Positions 16,569 to 25,546 are shown, numbered from the stretch's first letter. The stretch: 64,000 bases of DNA from Pseudomonas sp. JUb42 (GCF_024807945.1 NZ_JANUFD010000001.1:1-64000); one strand, 5' to 3'. Numbers and translations are program-made. The notes: generated by a model not told the origin, from the sequence alone.

Positions 16569-17030
16569 TTGAAACTCTGGCCTTTACTGTTGCTGATTCT
16601 CGTGCCGTGCGCCGCCCAAGCCCTGGAAGTCGGCGAGCGCCTGGCGCCCTGGACCCTGCTCGATCAATTCGACAAACCCTATACCTTCAACGAACAGACC
16701 CAGACCCTGCTGGTGGCGCGCAGCATGGACGCGGCCAAACTGGTCAACGGCGCCCTGCAAGACAAGCCCGAGGGCTTCCTGGAGGCGCGCAAGACGGTGT
16801 TTGTCGCCGACATCCACAAGATGCCCGCGCTGATCAGCAAGATGTTCGCCGTGCCGGGCATGCGCGCCTATTCCTACCGGATCATGCTCGACCGCGACGC
16901 CCGGGTGGTACCGCGTTATGACGGCGATATCGACAAGGTGTTGTGGTTGCAGGTGCAGAACGGGCGATTGGTCAAACAACAGCAATTCAGCAGTAGCGAT
17001 GAGTTGCGCGCCGCCCTCGAACGGCCATGA
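16569..17030 (+). CDS. Secreted thioredoxin-fold protein lacking CxxC
   Basis: A 153-residue protein with a signal peptide (KLWPLLLLILVPCAAQALEV, cleavage after AQA). The mature part follows a thioredoxin-like order (GERLAPWTLLDQFDKPYTF, then LLVARSMDAAKLVNGALQ, then a RDARVVPRYDGD strand), but the CxxC redox pair is absent. It should therefore be a non-redox, periplasmic binding or scaffold protein. It starts with TTG, with GAGG about nine bases upstream. It overlaps the following membrane gene by ATGA, so the two probably act together. Confidence 0.65.
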   Translation: MKLWPLLLLILVPCAAQALEVGERLAPWTLLDQFDKPYTFNEQTQTLLVARSMDAAKLVNGALQDKPEGFLEARKTVFVADIHKMPALISKMFAVPGMRAYSYRIMLDRDARVVPRYDGDIDKVLWLQVQNGRLVKQQQFSSSDELRAALERP

Positions 17031-17707
17031 TTGGCAGCGAGGTGCTGACCACGCCGACCCTGCTGGTTGGCTGGCTGCTCTACACGCCGCTCTTATGCTG
17101 GGCGCTCTGGCGCTCGCCCTGGGTTGAGCTGTTTACCGACAGCCGCCGCCAGCATTTGCTGTTCGCCACCATCTTCGGCCTGTTTTTGCTGTGGCTGATG
17201 CGCCGGGATTTTGATACTGGCGTGTCCTACCACTTCCTCGGCATGACCGCCGTGACCCTGCTGCTGGACTGGCCCCTGGCATTGCTCGGCGGCTGCGTCG
17301 CGCAACTGGGCTTGGCGTTAATCGGGCGACAGGACTGGGCCGCCCTGGGCGTCAACGGCCTGCTGTTCGTGGCGCTGCCGGTGCTGGTCACGGAAATCTG
17401 CGCGATCTGCGTCGAGCGGGCGCAGCCCAAGAGCCCCTTCGTCTACATCTTCTGCTCAGGATTCTTCGCCGCAGCGCTGTCGGCCTTGCTCTGCCTGCTG
17501 CTGGCGCTGGGACTGTTGTGGTTCGAGGGATTATTCGCGATGCCGGAATGGCTGGAGGATTTTATCGGCTACCTGTGGCTGATCATTTTCCCCGAAGCCT
17601 TTATCAACGGAATGATCATCAGCGCCCTGGTGGTCTTCGCCCCCGAGTGGCTGGAGACCTTCAACCGCACGCGCTACCTGTCGGCGCCGTGGAAGGAGGG
17701 TGAGTGA
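17027..17707 (+). CDS. Membrane protein of CbiM-like ECF-permease type
   Basis: A 226-residue integral membrane protein with about six hydrophobic segments. The end has IIFPEAFINGMIISALVVF, resembling the conserved C-terminal region of CbiM-like energy-coupling-factor permease components. No ATPase or transporter partner gene is adjacent. It is translationally coupled to the secreted thioredoxin-fold gene upstream. Function unknown; a metal- or cobalamin-related role is only a weak inference from the family. Confidence 0.65.
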   Translation: MIGSEVLTTPTLLVGWLLYTPLLCWALWRSPWVELFTDSRRQHLLFATIFGLFLLWLMRRDFDTGVSYHFLGMTAVTLLLDWPLALLGGCVAQLGLALIGRQDWAALGVNGLLFVALPVLVTEICAICVERAQPKSPFVYIFCSGFFAAALSALLCLLLALGLLWFEGLFAMPEWLEDFIGYLWLIIFPEAFINGMIISALVVFAPEWLETFNRTRYLSAPWKEGE

Positions 17708-17764
17708 ACGTCGGGCACCTTATGGCCTGCGTACTTGATACGTAGCGAGAGCACCTATAGACCT

Positions 17765-17855
17765 GTGGGAGCGGACTTATCCGCGAAGAGGCCGGTACAT
17801 TCGCTACATTTTTATCGTCTGTAATGCCTTCATTCGCGAATAAATTCGCTCTCGT
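17765..17855. repeat. REP pair, degenerate
   Basis: GTGGGAGCGGACTTATCCGC faces a decayed CGCGAATAAATTCGCTCTCG copy, both diverged from class A. Confidence 0.7.
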
Positions 17856-17891
17856 CAAACAACGCGCAATTTACTAAATCACAAGGACTCC

Positions 17892-17980
17892 GTGGGAGCG
17901 AATTCATTCGCGAAAGCGGTATCCAGGTGATGAAGATGCTTCGAATGTACCGGCCTATTCGCGAATGAATTCGCTCCCAC
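17892..17980. repeat. REP pair, class A
   Basis: Facing copies of GTGGGAGCGAATTCATTCGC. Together with the degenerate pair just before it, it fills most of the 369-bp gap 17708-18076, where I see no gene. Confidence 0.85.
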
Positions 17981-18076
17981 AAGATTTGCGCCCTGCCTCG
18001 GTTAGTGTTTGCGGCGTGACAGCGCGGCGTCTTCCACAATTCGCTTCCACAGTAACTGGAGTGGATGTTGTTTGAA

Positions 18077-18277
18077 TCAATGCTCCCGAGGCGGCAAATC
18101 CCCGGAAAACAATTCATCTTCAGCATCCGGGCTGCCCGCAATGGCATGTTCTTCGGACGCCCAGGCACCCAGGTCGATCAGCTTGCAGCGGTCGGAGCAG
18201 AACGGCCGCGCGGTGCTTGCCGCGCTCCACTCAACAGGGGCGCCGCAGGTCGGGCATTGCACGGTTGTCGGGCTCAT
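18077..18277 (-). CDS. yacG: DNA gyrase inhibitor YacG
   Basis: A 66-residue protein with one zinc site made of CPTC (residues 8-11) and CSDRC (27-31), followed by the conserved [11 protein letters not shown] motif. This is the YacG family, which binds GyrB and blocks DNA binding. The C terminus is acidic. It overlaps coaE by 4 bp (ATGA), as in the coaE-yacG order of many gamma-proteobacteria. Confidence 0.93.
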   Translation of the reverse strand: MSPTTVQCPTCGAPVEWSAASTARPFCSDRCKLIDLGAWASEEHAIAGSPDAEDELFSGDLPPREH

Positions 18278-18897
18278 GATTGGCCTCCACGTAAAGTCAG
18301 ATAAAAGTGATGCAGCCGCTCGACTTCCTGTTGCAGCCAGGCGTGATCGCGGTCGTTGACCAATACATCGTCGGCATGACGCAAACGCTCTTCGCGATCA
18401 GCTTGCGCCTTGAGAATCGCCTGCACCTGTTCGGCACTGGAGCCGTCACGCTGCATGGTGCGCTGGATCTGCAGAGCCTCCGGCACGTCGATCACCAGAA
18501 TGCGCTGAGTCATGCGCGATTGGCCCGACTCGACCAGTAGCGGCGATACCAAAATGGCGTAGGGCGATTGCGCGCGAGCCAGGTAGCTGGCGATTTCCTC
18601 ACCAATCAACGGATGCAGCAAGGCTTCCAGCCAGCGCCGTTGCTCGGCATCCTGAAAAATCAGCCCACGCAGAGCGCCGCGATTGAGGCTGCCATCGACC
18701 TGCAGCACGCTGTCGCCAAAGTGCTCGACAATCCGCGCCAGCGCCGGACGCCCCGGTTCCACCACCCAGCGGGCGGCGTTATCGGCGTCCACCAGGTGCA
18801 CACCGAGGTCGATAAAGTGCTGGGCGGCCGCGCTTTTGCCACTGCCGATCCCGCCGGTAAGGCCGAGAATCCAGGGTTTGTTAACAGGGTTGGTCAT
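18274..18897 (-). CDS. coaE: Dephospho-CoA kinase
   Basis: A 207-residue P-loop kinase that phosphorylates dephospho-CoA, the last step of CoA synthesis. The Walker A motif [13 protein letters not shown] is at about 13, followed by [16 protein letters not shown] (DAD motif, about 35-40) and the lid region LVVSPLLVE-like ([12 protein letters not shown]). ATGA overlaps tie it to pilD upstream and yacG downstream. Confidence 0.95.
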   Translation of the reverse strand: MTNPVNKPWILGLTGGIGSGKSAAAQHFIDLGVHLVDADNAARWVVEPGRPALARIVEHFGDSVLQVDGSLNRGALRGLIFQDAEQRRWLEALLHPLIGEEIASYLARAQSPYAILVSPLLVESGQSRMTQRILVIDVPEALQIQRTMQRDGSSAEQVQAILKAQADREERLRHADDVLVNDRDHAWLQQEVERLHHFYLTLRGGQS

Positions 18898-19766
18898 TTG
18901 AAACCGGCAAACTGCAAATATGAGTCGGTTATTTGACCACCCCAGAGCAGCGCGATCCAGCCTGCAATGGCCAGATAAGGACCGAAGGGGATCGGCGTGC
19001 TCGTCTCGGCATTGCGCAGGCGCAGAATAATCAGGCCCAACACCGCGCCTACCGCCGAAGACACCAGAATGGTCAACGGCACAATCTGCCAGCCACCCCA
19101 GGCGCCAAACAGCGCCAGCAGCTTGAAGTCACCCTGACCCATGCCTTCCTTGCCGGTGAGCAGCTTGAAGATCCAGAACACCGACCACAGGCTCATATAC
19201 CCCAGCACCGCGCCCCACAAGGCATCGTGCAGAGTGGTAAACAGCCCGAAGGTATTGGCGATCAGCCCCAGCCATAGCAACGGCAGCACCAGCGAGTCCG
19301 GCAGCAACTGGTGATCCATATCGATCACACTCATCGCCAGCAGCCCCCAACTCAACAACAACACCGCCCCCGCCTGCCAGCCAAAACCGAAATGCCAGGC
19401 AATGAATGCCGACAACAGCCCACAGGCCAGCTCGATCAGCGGGTAGCGCTTGCTGATCGGCGCCTTGCACGCCGAGCATTTGCCGCCGAGGAACAGGTAG
19501 CTGATGACCGGCAGGTTTTCCCAGGCGCGGATTTTGTGGGCGCAATGGGGGCAGCGGGAGTGGGGCAGGAACAGGTTGAAGGTCTCGGTTTTATCCTCGG
19601 CGGGCAGGGCGAGCATGTCCCGGGCCTGAGCGCGCCAGTCGCGTTCCATCATGACGGGGAGGCGGTAGATCAGGACGTTGAGGAAGCTGCCGATCAGCAG
19701 GCCCAGGACCAGAATGGCGAGGGTGAAGGCCAGGGGGAAGCTGGTGAAGAAATCGGAGAAGGGCAT
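18894..19766 (-). CDS. pilD: Prepilin peptidase/N-methyltransferase
   Basis: A 290-residue inner-membrane aspartic peptidase that cleaves and N-methylates prepilins and pseudopilins. It has eight hydrophobic segments. A cytoplasmic zinc loop has CPHC and CSAC (about 72-75 and 97-100), needed for full function. The catalytic aspartates are in [12 protein letters not shown] (about 149) and [12 protein letters not shown] (about 213). It also serves type II secretion substrates in pseudomonads. It follows pilC by 2 bp. Confidence 0.95.
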   Translation of the reverse strand: MPFSDFFTSFPLAFTLAILVLGLLIGSFLNVLIYRLPVMMERDWRAQARDMLALPAEDKTETFNLFLPHSRCPHCAHKIRAWENLPVISYLFLGGKCSACKAPISKRYPLIELACGLLSAFIAWHFGFGWQAGAVLLLSWGLLAMSVIDMDHQLLPDSLVLPLLWLGLIANTFGLFTTLHDALWGAVLGYMSLWSVFWIFKLLTGKEGMGQGDFKLLALFGAWGGWQIVPLTILVSSAVGAVLGLIILRLRNAETSTPIPFGPYLAIAGWIALLWGGQITDSYLQFAGFK

Positions 19767-19768
19767 GG

Positions 19769-20986
19769 TCAGACGACGTTTCCGAGTTTAAAGATAGGCA
19801 GATACATCGCGATAACCAGGCCGCCGACAATCACACCAAGGACCGCCATAATCATGGGCTCCATCAGACTGGTCAGGCTATCGACCATATTGTCGACTTC
19901 GCCTTCGTAGTAGGTGGCGACTTTGTCCAGCATCGAGTCCAGGGCGCCAGACTCTTCGCCGATGGCCGTCATCTGGATGGCGAGGCTGGGGAAGACGCCG
20001 ACTGAGCGCATGGAGAAGTTCAGTTGCATGCCTGTGGAAACATCTTGTTTGACGCGGTGTACGGCATTCTTGAAAACGATATTGCCTGTAGCCCCTGCCA
20101 CCGAGTCCAGAGCCTCAACCAAGGGAACGCCTGCTGCAAAAGTCGTTGCCAAGGTACGTGCATATCGCGCAACCGATGATTTATAGATCAGCGGCCCGAT
20201 TACCGGCATCTTCAGCAGATTTCTGTCCAACCAGTCACGGAACGCTTCGGATTGTTTGTAGGCACGTTTGAACATAAAAAACGCACCGACCATCCCGATA
20301 AGAATCATCAGCCAATAGTCCTGAACGATCTGGGACAGACCGACAACCATCAGCGTAAACGCAGGTAGCTCAGCACCAAAACCAGCAAAAATACTCTGGA
20401 ATTGCGGAACCACCTTGAGCAACAGAATCCCGGTTACGATAAATGCCACTACCATGACCGCAATCGGGTAGGTCATGGCTTTCTTGATCTTGGCCTTCAG
20501 GGCCTCTGTTTTCTCTTTATAGGTTGCGACTCGATCGAGCAGCGACTCCAAAGCACCGGATTGCTCACCCGCGTCCACCAGGTTGCAGAACAGATCATCG
20601 AAATATTCCGGTTTGCTTCTCAGCGCAGAAGCAAAGCTGTTGCCGGCCGCAACGTGCTGCTTGATGTCGTCGACCATCTTGCGCATATTCGGGTTTTCCG
20701 CGCCCTCGCCAATAATATCGAACGACTGCAGCAGCGGGACACCGGCCTTCATCATGGTCGCCATTTGCCGGGCGAAAAATGCGATATCCAAGGGCTTGAT
20801 TTTTTTGCCCTTGCTAAAGAGGGATACAGGTTTTTTCCGCACTTTCAGCGGGTTGATTCCCTGTTTACGCAACTGTGCCTTGATCAGCGGAATATTATGC
20901 CCGCTGAGTTCGCCGTTGACGGTTGCGCCTTTACGGTCTTTGCCTTCCCAAGTGTAAACACTGACTTTAACTTCTTTGCTCGCCAT
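19769..20986 (-). CDS. pilC: Type IV pilus inner-membrane platform protein
   Basis: A 405-residue member of the GspF/PilC family with two homologous cytoplasmic helical domains (about 65-190 and 270-390) and three membrane segments. The typical sequences FARQMATMMKAGVPLLQSFD and YARTLATTFAAGVPLVEALD show the internal duplication. It anchors PilB and the growing pilus. It is 3 bp from pilB and 2 bp from pilD. Confidence 0.95.
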   Translation of the reverse strand: MASKEVKVSVYTWEGKDRKGATVNGELSGHNIPLIKAQLRKQGINPLKVRKKPVSLFSKGKKIKPLDIAFFARQMATMMKAGVPLLQSFDIIGEGAENPNMRKMVDDIKQHVAAGNSFASALRSKPEYFDDLFCNLVDAGEQSGALESLLDRVATYKEKTEALKAKIKKAMTYPIAVMVVAFIVTGILLLKVVPQFQSIFAGFGAELPAFTLMVVGLSQIVQDYWLMILIGMVGAFFMFKRAYKQSEAFRDWLDRNLLKMPVIGPLIYKSSVARYARTLATTFAAGVPLVEALDSVAGATGNIVFKNAVHRVKQDVSTGMQLNFSMRSVGVFPSLAIQMTAIGEESGALDSMLDKVATYYEGEVDNMVDSLTSLMEPMIMAVLGVIVGGLVIAMYLPIFKLGNVV

Positions 20987-20989
20987 TGC

Positions 20990-22690
20990 TTAATCCTTGG
21001 TCACGCGGTTGACTTCTTCGAGACTGGTAACGCCTTGCATTGCTTTGCGCAGGGCCGAGGTGCGCAGATCAGGGAAACCGTCCTTGCGCATTTGCGAGGC
21101 GATCTCCAGAGCATTGCCTTCTTCCATAATCACCCGTTCAAGCGCGGCAGTTTTCTTGACTACTTCATAAATCCCGACGCGGCCTTTATAGCCGCCATTG
21201 CATTGATCGCAGCCCACGGGCGCATAGATCTTGAACTTACCTATTTCCGCTTCCGGGAAACCTTCCTTAATCAGGGTTTCCCGTGGCAGATCCACCTCTT
21301 TTTTGCAGTACTGACACAGCTTGCGCGCCAGACGCTGGGCGATAATCAGGTTGATGGCTGTTGCGATGTTAAAAGCCGCCACGCCCATATGATGCAATCG
21401 AGTCAGGGTCTCAGCAGCGCTATTGGTGTGCAGGGTCGACATCACCATATGCCCGGTCTGGGACGCCTTGATCGCGATTTCTGCGGTTTCCAGATCACGA
21501 ATCTCACCGACCATGATTACGTCAGGGTCTTGACGCAAGAAAGCACGCAGGGCCTGAGCAAAGTCCATTCCTTGACGCGGATTGACGTTAACCTGGTTGA
21601 TCCCCTCCAGGTTTATCTCTACCGGGTCTTCGGCGGTGGAAATATTGATATCCACGGTATTAAGGATATTCAGCCCGGTATAAAGAGAAACGGTTTTACC
21701 CGAGCCTGTAGGGCCGGTAACGAGAATCATCCCCTGGGGCTGCTTGAGCGCTTCGAGATACAGCTCTTTCTGGTCGGCCTCATAGCCCAAGGCGTCAATG
21801 CCCATTTGCGCGCTGGTAGGGTCTAGGATCCGCATCACGACCTTTTCACCCCACAACGTCGGTAGGGTGTTCATACGGAAATCGATGGATCTGTTCTTCG
21901 ATATCCGCAGTTTGACCCGGCCATCCTGAGGTTTACGGCGTTCGGAAATATCCAGCCCGGCCATGACCTTTAGGCGCGCGGCGATACGCCCCGCCAGATT
22001 GATGGGCGGCTTGGCTACTTCATGAAGAATGCCGTCCGTGCGCAGGCGTACGCGAAAGCTCTTCTCATAGGGTTCAAAGTGCAAGTCAGACGAACCCATA
22101 CGAATGGCGTCCATTAGCATCTTATTGACGAAGCGCACCACCGGCGCATCTTCCGAGTCGTCCTTGGCGCTGATTGAGGTTTCTTTAATGTCGTCCTGGC
22201 TGGATTCGAATTCGACACCCAGGTCGAGATCACCAAGGTCGCCCATGCCGCTGCCACCGTCAAAAAAGCGGTCAATGGCGATGGTGAGTTTGTCGTCCTC
22301 TACCAAAATGGCTTCTGTATTCAGCCCGGTACTGAACTGGATATCAGTAATAGCCTGATGGTTGGCCGGGTCGGAGACGCCAACAAACAGCTTGTTGCCG
22401 CGTCGCCATAAAGGCAGGGCATGATGTTGGCGAATCAGCTTTTCGCTGACCAAACCCTGAGGCTGGGATTCTTTATCGATGGTATTAAGGTCGAGAAACG
22501 GCAGGCCGAACTGTTCAGAGGCCATCTCGGCCAATGTCAGGCTTTTGACCAGCTTGTTCTGTACCAGGTAACTGACGAAGGAGCTCTTGTTGCGCCGCGC
22601 TTCTTGATAAGCCTGCTGGGCAGTTTTTTCGTTGAGAAGCTCGGCCACAACCAATTGTTTGGCCAAACCCGTGAGGACGACATCAGTCAT
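20990..22690 (-). CDS. pilB: Type IV pilus assembly ATPase
   Basis: A 566-residue GspE/PilB-type extension ATPase. It has N-terminal T2SSE_N domains (about 10-150), an N2 domain with SSDLHFEPYEKSFRVRLR (about 195), Walker A GPTGSGKT (about 325), the Asp box, Walker B (DPDVIMVGEIRD, about 390) and a C-terminal zinc tetracysteine (CQYCKK and CDQCNGG). I take ATG 22690 as start; the frame extends 24 codons upstream, but those lack similarity. It powers pilus extension and faces pilA across 226 bp of divergent control region. Confidence 0.93.
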   Translation of the reverse strand: MTDVVLTGLAKQLVVAELLNEKTAQQAYQEARRNKSSFVSYLVQNKLVKSLTLAEMASEQFGLPFLDLNTIDKESQPQGLVSEKLIRQHHALPLWRRGNKLFVGVSDPANHQAITDIQFSTGLNTEAILVEDDKLTIAIDRFFDGGSGMGDLGDLDLGVEFESSQDDIKETSISAKDDSEDAPVVRFVNKMLMDAIRMGSSDLHFEPYEKSFRVRLRTDGILHEVAKPPINLAGRIAARLKVMAGLDISERRKPQDGRVKLRISKNRSIDFRMNTLPTLWGEKVVMRILDPTSAQMGIDALGYEADQKELYLEALKQPQGMILVTGPTGSGKTVSLYTGLNILNTVDINISTAEDPVEINLEGINQVNVNPRQGMDFAQALRAFLRQDPDVIMVGEIRDLETAEIAIKASQTGHMVMSTLHTNSAAETLTRLHHMGVAAFNIATAINLIIAQRLARKLCQYCKKEVDLPRETLIKEGFPEAEIGKFKIYAPVGCDQCNGGYKGRVGIYEVVKKTAALERVIMEEGNALEIASQMRKDGFPDLRTSALRKAMQGVTSLEEVNRVTKD

Positions 22691-22853
22691 AAAACCACCA
22701 GACACAGACAGTGTGAGGTTTATAGCGCAGTCGGACCTTGCTGCCAAATCATGACGCAGCAAGTGACATAAATTGTCAGTTTGTGCTGGCTGAGGGAATG
22801 GTTAAGCGAGCGAAATGCGTGAAAAATGTAACCCTCGTCACAAAAACAGGAAT

Positions 22854-22870
22854 TGGCACAGCCTGTGCTT
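22854..22870 (+). promoter_or_regulatory. Sigma-54 promoter of pilA
   Basis: TTGGCACAGCCTGTGCTT has GG at 22855-22856 and GC at 22867-22868, the -24/-12 spacing of RpoN promoters. In pseudomonads pilA transcription depends on RpoN and the PilS/PilR pair. The start codon is 46 bp further on. Confidence 0.85.
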
Positions 22871-22916
22871 CTGTCGGATCAGGGCAACACCCATTTGACG
22901 CCTGGAGAAGAAGTAA

Positions 22917-23360
22917 ATGAAAAACGCATCGAAATCCCTGCAAAAGGGCTTCACGCTTATCGAACTGATGATCGTGGTGGCAATCGTAGGTATCCTGGCA
23001 GCAGTGGCATTGCCGGCTTATCAGAACTACATCAAAAAAGCTGCTTACAGCGAAGTGCTGGCGGCAATGGGTTCGGTTAAAACTGCGATCTCGGTTTGCG
23101 CAGCTCAAAACACCAGCAACGCTATTACAGGTTGCGATACCGCAACTGTAGTAGGTGTTACGCTGCCTAGTGGCATTACTAGTGGCGCTGTCAACACTAT
23201 TACTATCACCTCAGGTACTGCGGCAATTGTTGCGAAGCCGAACAACTTTAAAGGTATCGTAGATACAGATACTTGCACATTGACCCCTACTGGTGTTGAT
23301 AGCAAGATCAGTTGGGCATACAGTGGTGCTTGCGTCACCAACGGTTATGTTAAAATTTAA
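22917..23360 (+). CDS. pilA: Major type IV pilin
   Basis: A 147-residue prepilin. A 10-residue leader ends KGF at the PilD cleavage site and the mature N terminus is [20 protein letters not shown], with Glu5. Two pairs of cysteines are seen: one in SVCAAQNT and one in ITGCDT in the central part, and C-terminal TDTCTLTPT and SGACVTNG that should close the D-region loop. The body is Thr/Ser-rich and slightly less GC-rich than its neighbours, as is common for variable pilins. GGAGAAGAA lies just upstream, and a bidirectional terminator follows. Confidence 0.95.
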   Translation: MKNASKSLQKGFTLIELMIVVAIVGILAAVALPAYQNYIKKAAYSEVLAAMGSVKTAISVCAAQNTSNAITGCDTATVVGVTLPSGITSGAVNTITITSGTAAIVAKPNNFKGIVDTDTCTLTPTGVDSKISWAYSGACVTNGYVKI

Positions 23361-23375
23361 CATGATCGTTTTATA

Positions 23376-23402
23376 AAAAGCCCGAACGAGTTCGGGCTTT
23401 TT
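23376..23402. terminator. Terminator after pilA
   Basis: Hairpin AAAAGCCCGAAC-GA-GTTCGGGCTTTTT, T-rich on both strands. Confidence 0.9.
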
Positions 23403-23464
23403 AATTAGTTTTGTGTTGGGTTTCAAACGCTTTTGTCGTGAAGTACTGCTAACGTTAAAAGTGC

Positions 23465-23541
23465 GCCGAAATAGCTCAGCCCGGTAGAGCAGCGCACTCG
23501 TAACGCGAAGGTCGCAGGTTCGATTCCTGTTTTCGGCACCA
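23465..23541 (+). tRNA. tRNA-Thr (CGT)
   Basis: A 77-nt cloverleaf: acceptor GCCGAAA pairs with TTTCGGC, the anticodon loop carries CGT, the T arm holds GGTTCGATTCC, and CCA is encoded. Confidence 0.95.
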
Positions 23542-23554
23542 GCAACGCAGCACC

Positions 23555-23592
23555 AAAAGCCCCGGAAGGCACCCAATGCCTCCGGGGCTTTT
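23555..23592 (+). terminator. Terminator after tRNA-Thr
   Basis: Stem AAAAGCCCCGGA...TCCGGGGCTTTT with a short loop and T tract. Confidence 0.85.
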
Positions 23593-23716
23593 GCTTTGCG
23601 GGTCAAAAAAGCCTCACCCATGACCACCGTCAAAGACCGTGATCAACCTTGATGGCCCAATAACCCGATTCACGCCCACAGCCAAAGCTCCACAAAAAAA
23701 ACCAGGGAGAAAACCT

Positions 23717-23965
23717 TTGCCCTACGAGCTGAATACCATCCGCGATGACCTGCAGCTCACCGCCCTGGATCTGGAGCGGGTCAAGATTGCGATGGCGGGG
23801 CATTTCGAGTATCTGCGGCACACGATCCATCAGCGCGATGCCGTTGAGGTGCTGGGACAGGTGCAGGGATTGGGGTCTTCCATCAGTGAGTTGCGCCGGG
23901 TGGCCGAGAGTTTGGCGACTGCGCCGGATGTGATCCCGTCCATCGCTCAACGCACGCCGCTCTGA
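23717..23965 (+). CDS. Small conserved-type cytoplasmic protein, unknown
   Basis: An 82-residue helical protein (LPYELNTIRDDLQLTALDLE, then VAMAGHFEYLRHTIH-like helices) without a recognised domain. The open frame starts at GTG 23639, but there is no ribosome site there; TTG at 23717 has AGGGAGA seven bases upstream and begins at a natural protein-like N terminus, so I prefer it. It stands alone between tRNA-Thr and the gene at 24043. Confidence 0.55.
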   Translation: MPYELNTIRDDLQLTALDLERVKIAMAGHFEYLRHTIHQRDAVEVLGQVQGLGSSISELRRVAESLATAPDVIPSIAQRTPL

Positions 23966-24042
23966 GGGAATGGCGACGAACTGCATACAGGAATGTGCGA
24001 GACGGCCGATATCGATGCCGCCACACTCAAGGAGAGACGCAC

Positions 24043-24321
24043 ATGTTCCGCAGTTCGCAGCTAATGACCACCGCCCTCGAAATCTTTATCAGCCGCAATG
24101 AAAACCTGCGCTGGGAATTGGCCAATTTCCATATCCATCCGGGCGGTCTGTTCATTCAGCAGCGCAAGGAAGACCACGCCCACGCCGCATTCGTCCGCGC
24201 CGCCGAAGAACGCCGCACCACGCCCCAGGACTACGCCCTGATGCTGATCGCCCGGTCTCCTGCGGAGCTTGAGCGGTTGCGTGAAGAGCGGCGGCAAGAG
24301 ATGGCGACGCTGAGCGCGTAA
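24043..24321 (+). CDS. Small unknown protein
   Basis: A 92-residue protein starting MFRSSQLMTTALEIFISRNE, with AAGGAGA seven bases before the ATG. The second half is charged and helical (ERLREERRQEMATLSA). No domain recognised. The upstream extension to 23995 lacks a ribosome site and looks non-coding. Confidence 0.6.
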   Translation: MFRSSQLMTTALEIFISRNENLRWELANFHIHPGGLFIQQRKEDHAHAAFVRAAEERRTTPQDYALMLIARSPAELERLREERRQEMATLSA

Positions 24322-24359
24322 CACTGACGTTGAAAAGATAATGGCTGATCAAGGAATCG

Positions 24360-24770
24360 ATGATGCCGCGCAGAACCCGGGTACTGGTAGGGATATTGGT
24401 TGTTGTCAGCGTATTTGCATTATGGATAAGCGTTGATTGGGGCTTGCCCTTTAGAATGTATGACGTTTACCAGCGGGTTCGCGCTGATCAGGTGCTACTT
24501 GAGAAGACCAAAGGAATGGATAAAGTCCTGGAGCAGCAATTTGGTGAGGGTTATAAGGTTTTAGTGTCTATGACCCACTTTGACAATGGCCATGATTCCC
24601 GAGTTTATACTCTGGTAATGCCGTGCGGTCATACCTATAGCCAACAAGCCTACATGGAAGGGGCGCTGACCCTTATGCATGATGCAGGCATGCCCTGGCC
24701 GGACACAGTCAAATTTGAGAGAACCTGCCGATTCACACCGCCAGACCTGCAGTGGCCGGGCAAGCAGTGA
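24360..24770 (+). CDS. Single-pass membrane or exported protein, unknown
   Basis: A 136-residue protein. After a basic start (MMPRRTRV) a hydrophobic segment (residues 8-27, VLVGILVVVSVFALWISVDW) forms a membrane anchor or uncleaved signal. The rest is outside or periplasmic by charge rule, with two cysteines (MPCGHTY and ERTCRFT) able to form a disulfide. Base composition is lower in GC than the neighbours, suggesting recent gain. AAGGA lies four bases before the first ATG and seven before the second. No homologue recognised. Confidence 0.6.
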   Translation: MMPRRTRVLVGILVVVSVFALWISVDWGLPFRMYDVYQRVRADQVLLEKTKGMDKVLEQQFGEGYKVLVSMTHFDNGHDSRVYTLVMPCGHTYSQQAYMEGALTLMHDAGMPWPDTVKFERTCRFTPPDLQWPGKQ

Positions 24771-24833
24771 AATCACGCTGAAACCCGGGCGGGGCAGGAG
24801 CGACTGGTTCCTGCCAAAAACCGTCGACTGCAC

Positions 24834-24956
24834 CTAGGCGCAACATGCAAGCAAATGCACCTCGCGGCTGATCCTGTCGCCGCTTTCAATTTCAGCCTTG
24901 CGCAAATCATAGGTGGCTTGCAGGTTCAGCCAGAATTGCGCAGTAGTACCGAGCGC
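24834..24956 (-). pseudogene. Remnant of a HigA-type antitoxin (C-terminal part)
   Basis: Directly after the hicB stop and in its frame, the minus strand encodes ALGTTAQFWLNLQATYDLRK followed by AEIESGD and a stop. This matches the conserved end of HigA/VapI-type antitoxins. The helix-turn-helix part and any toxin gene are missing, so it is a fragment. Confidence 0.7.
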
Positions 24957-25298
24957 CTAGCCCTGATGCCTCAGATATGCGCTAAGCGCCTTCCGGGTCA
25001 GGTCATTCAAGGAAATACTCTGCCGCGTCGCGGCAACGCTCGCGGCCAGGTGCAGTTCATGTCCCACTCTGACGTTAAATGAGCCTTTGCAGGGTATTTC
25101 CGGTTCCTGAGCCAGTGACGTACAGGTGGTGAGATAGTCATCTACCGCATCGCGGAATGCCTGAGCCAACTCGGCAACCGTCTCTCCCTCGTAGTTAACC
25201 AACGCACGAATGAACTGGAGTTTGCCGAACAGGCAGTTATCTTCAGGGCTGGCTTCAATCGAGCCGTAATAGCCTCGATGATTGAGTAAGGTGCTCAT
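24957..25298 (-). CDS. hicB: HicB-family antitoxin
   Basis: A 113-residue antitoxin. The N-terminal partially degraded RNase H-like domain has the typical YYGSIEASPEDNCLFGKLQF and GETVAELAQAFRDAVDDYL sequences; the C terminus (SFNVRVGHELHLAASVAA) is a ribbon-helix-helix DNA-binding domain for autoregulation. It starts by a TGATG overlap with hicA, the canonical toxin-first order. The stop codon adjoins a higA remnant. Confidence 0.9.
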   Translation of the reverse strand: MSTLLNHRGYYGSIEASPEDNCLFGKLQFIRALVNYEGETVAELAQAFRDAVDDYLTTCTSLAQEPEIPCKGSFNVRVGHELHLAASVAATRQSISLNDLTRKALSAYLRHQG

Positions 25299-25546
25299 CA
25301 GATCAATTCTCCTGCCTTCAGGTGCTCGATCACCTGTTTTCTGGCGTATGTCTTTATTTCATTACCTGGATGGGGCTTGTGCAGGTTGATCATGGCGCGC
25401 GGATCGCCATTATCAAATTTCACCCTGCTGCCGTCGCCCTTGATCAGGCGGTATCCCAAACCGTTGAGCAAGCTGACCAACTCTGGCCATGTGAACCTCG
25501 TCTGATGGCTCAGCAACTGAGTGAGCAGCTTTTCTTGCCTGGACAT
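25298..25546 (-). CDS. hicA: HicA-family mRNA interferase toxin
   Basis: An 82-residue toxin with the dsRBD-like HicA fold (LVSLLNGLGYRLIKGDGSRV then KFDNG). Most HicA proteins have a catalytic His in the GSHHxF motif; here the sequence is GSRVKF, the form seen in the longer HicA subfamily that instead has HKPHPGNEIK downstream. I start at ATG 25546; the 68 further upstream codons are not toxin-like. It probably cleaves mRNA when freed from HicB. Confidence 0.85.
   Translation of the reverse strand: MSRQEKLLTQLLSHQTRFTWPELVSLLNGLGYRLIKGDGSRVKFDNGDPRAMINLHKPHPGNEIKTYARKQVIEHLKAGELI

Noticed and set aside
20402..21826. A 474-codon plus-strand frame spanning the pilC/pilB junction
   Set aside because: Antisense across two well-supported pil genes; no domain.
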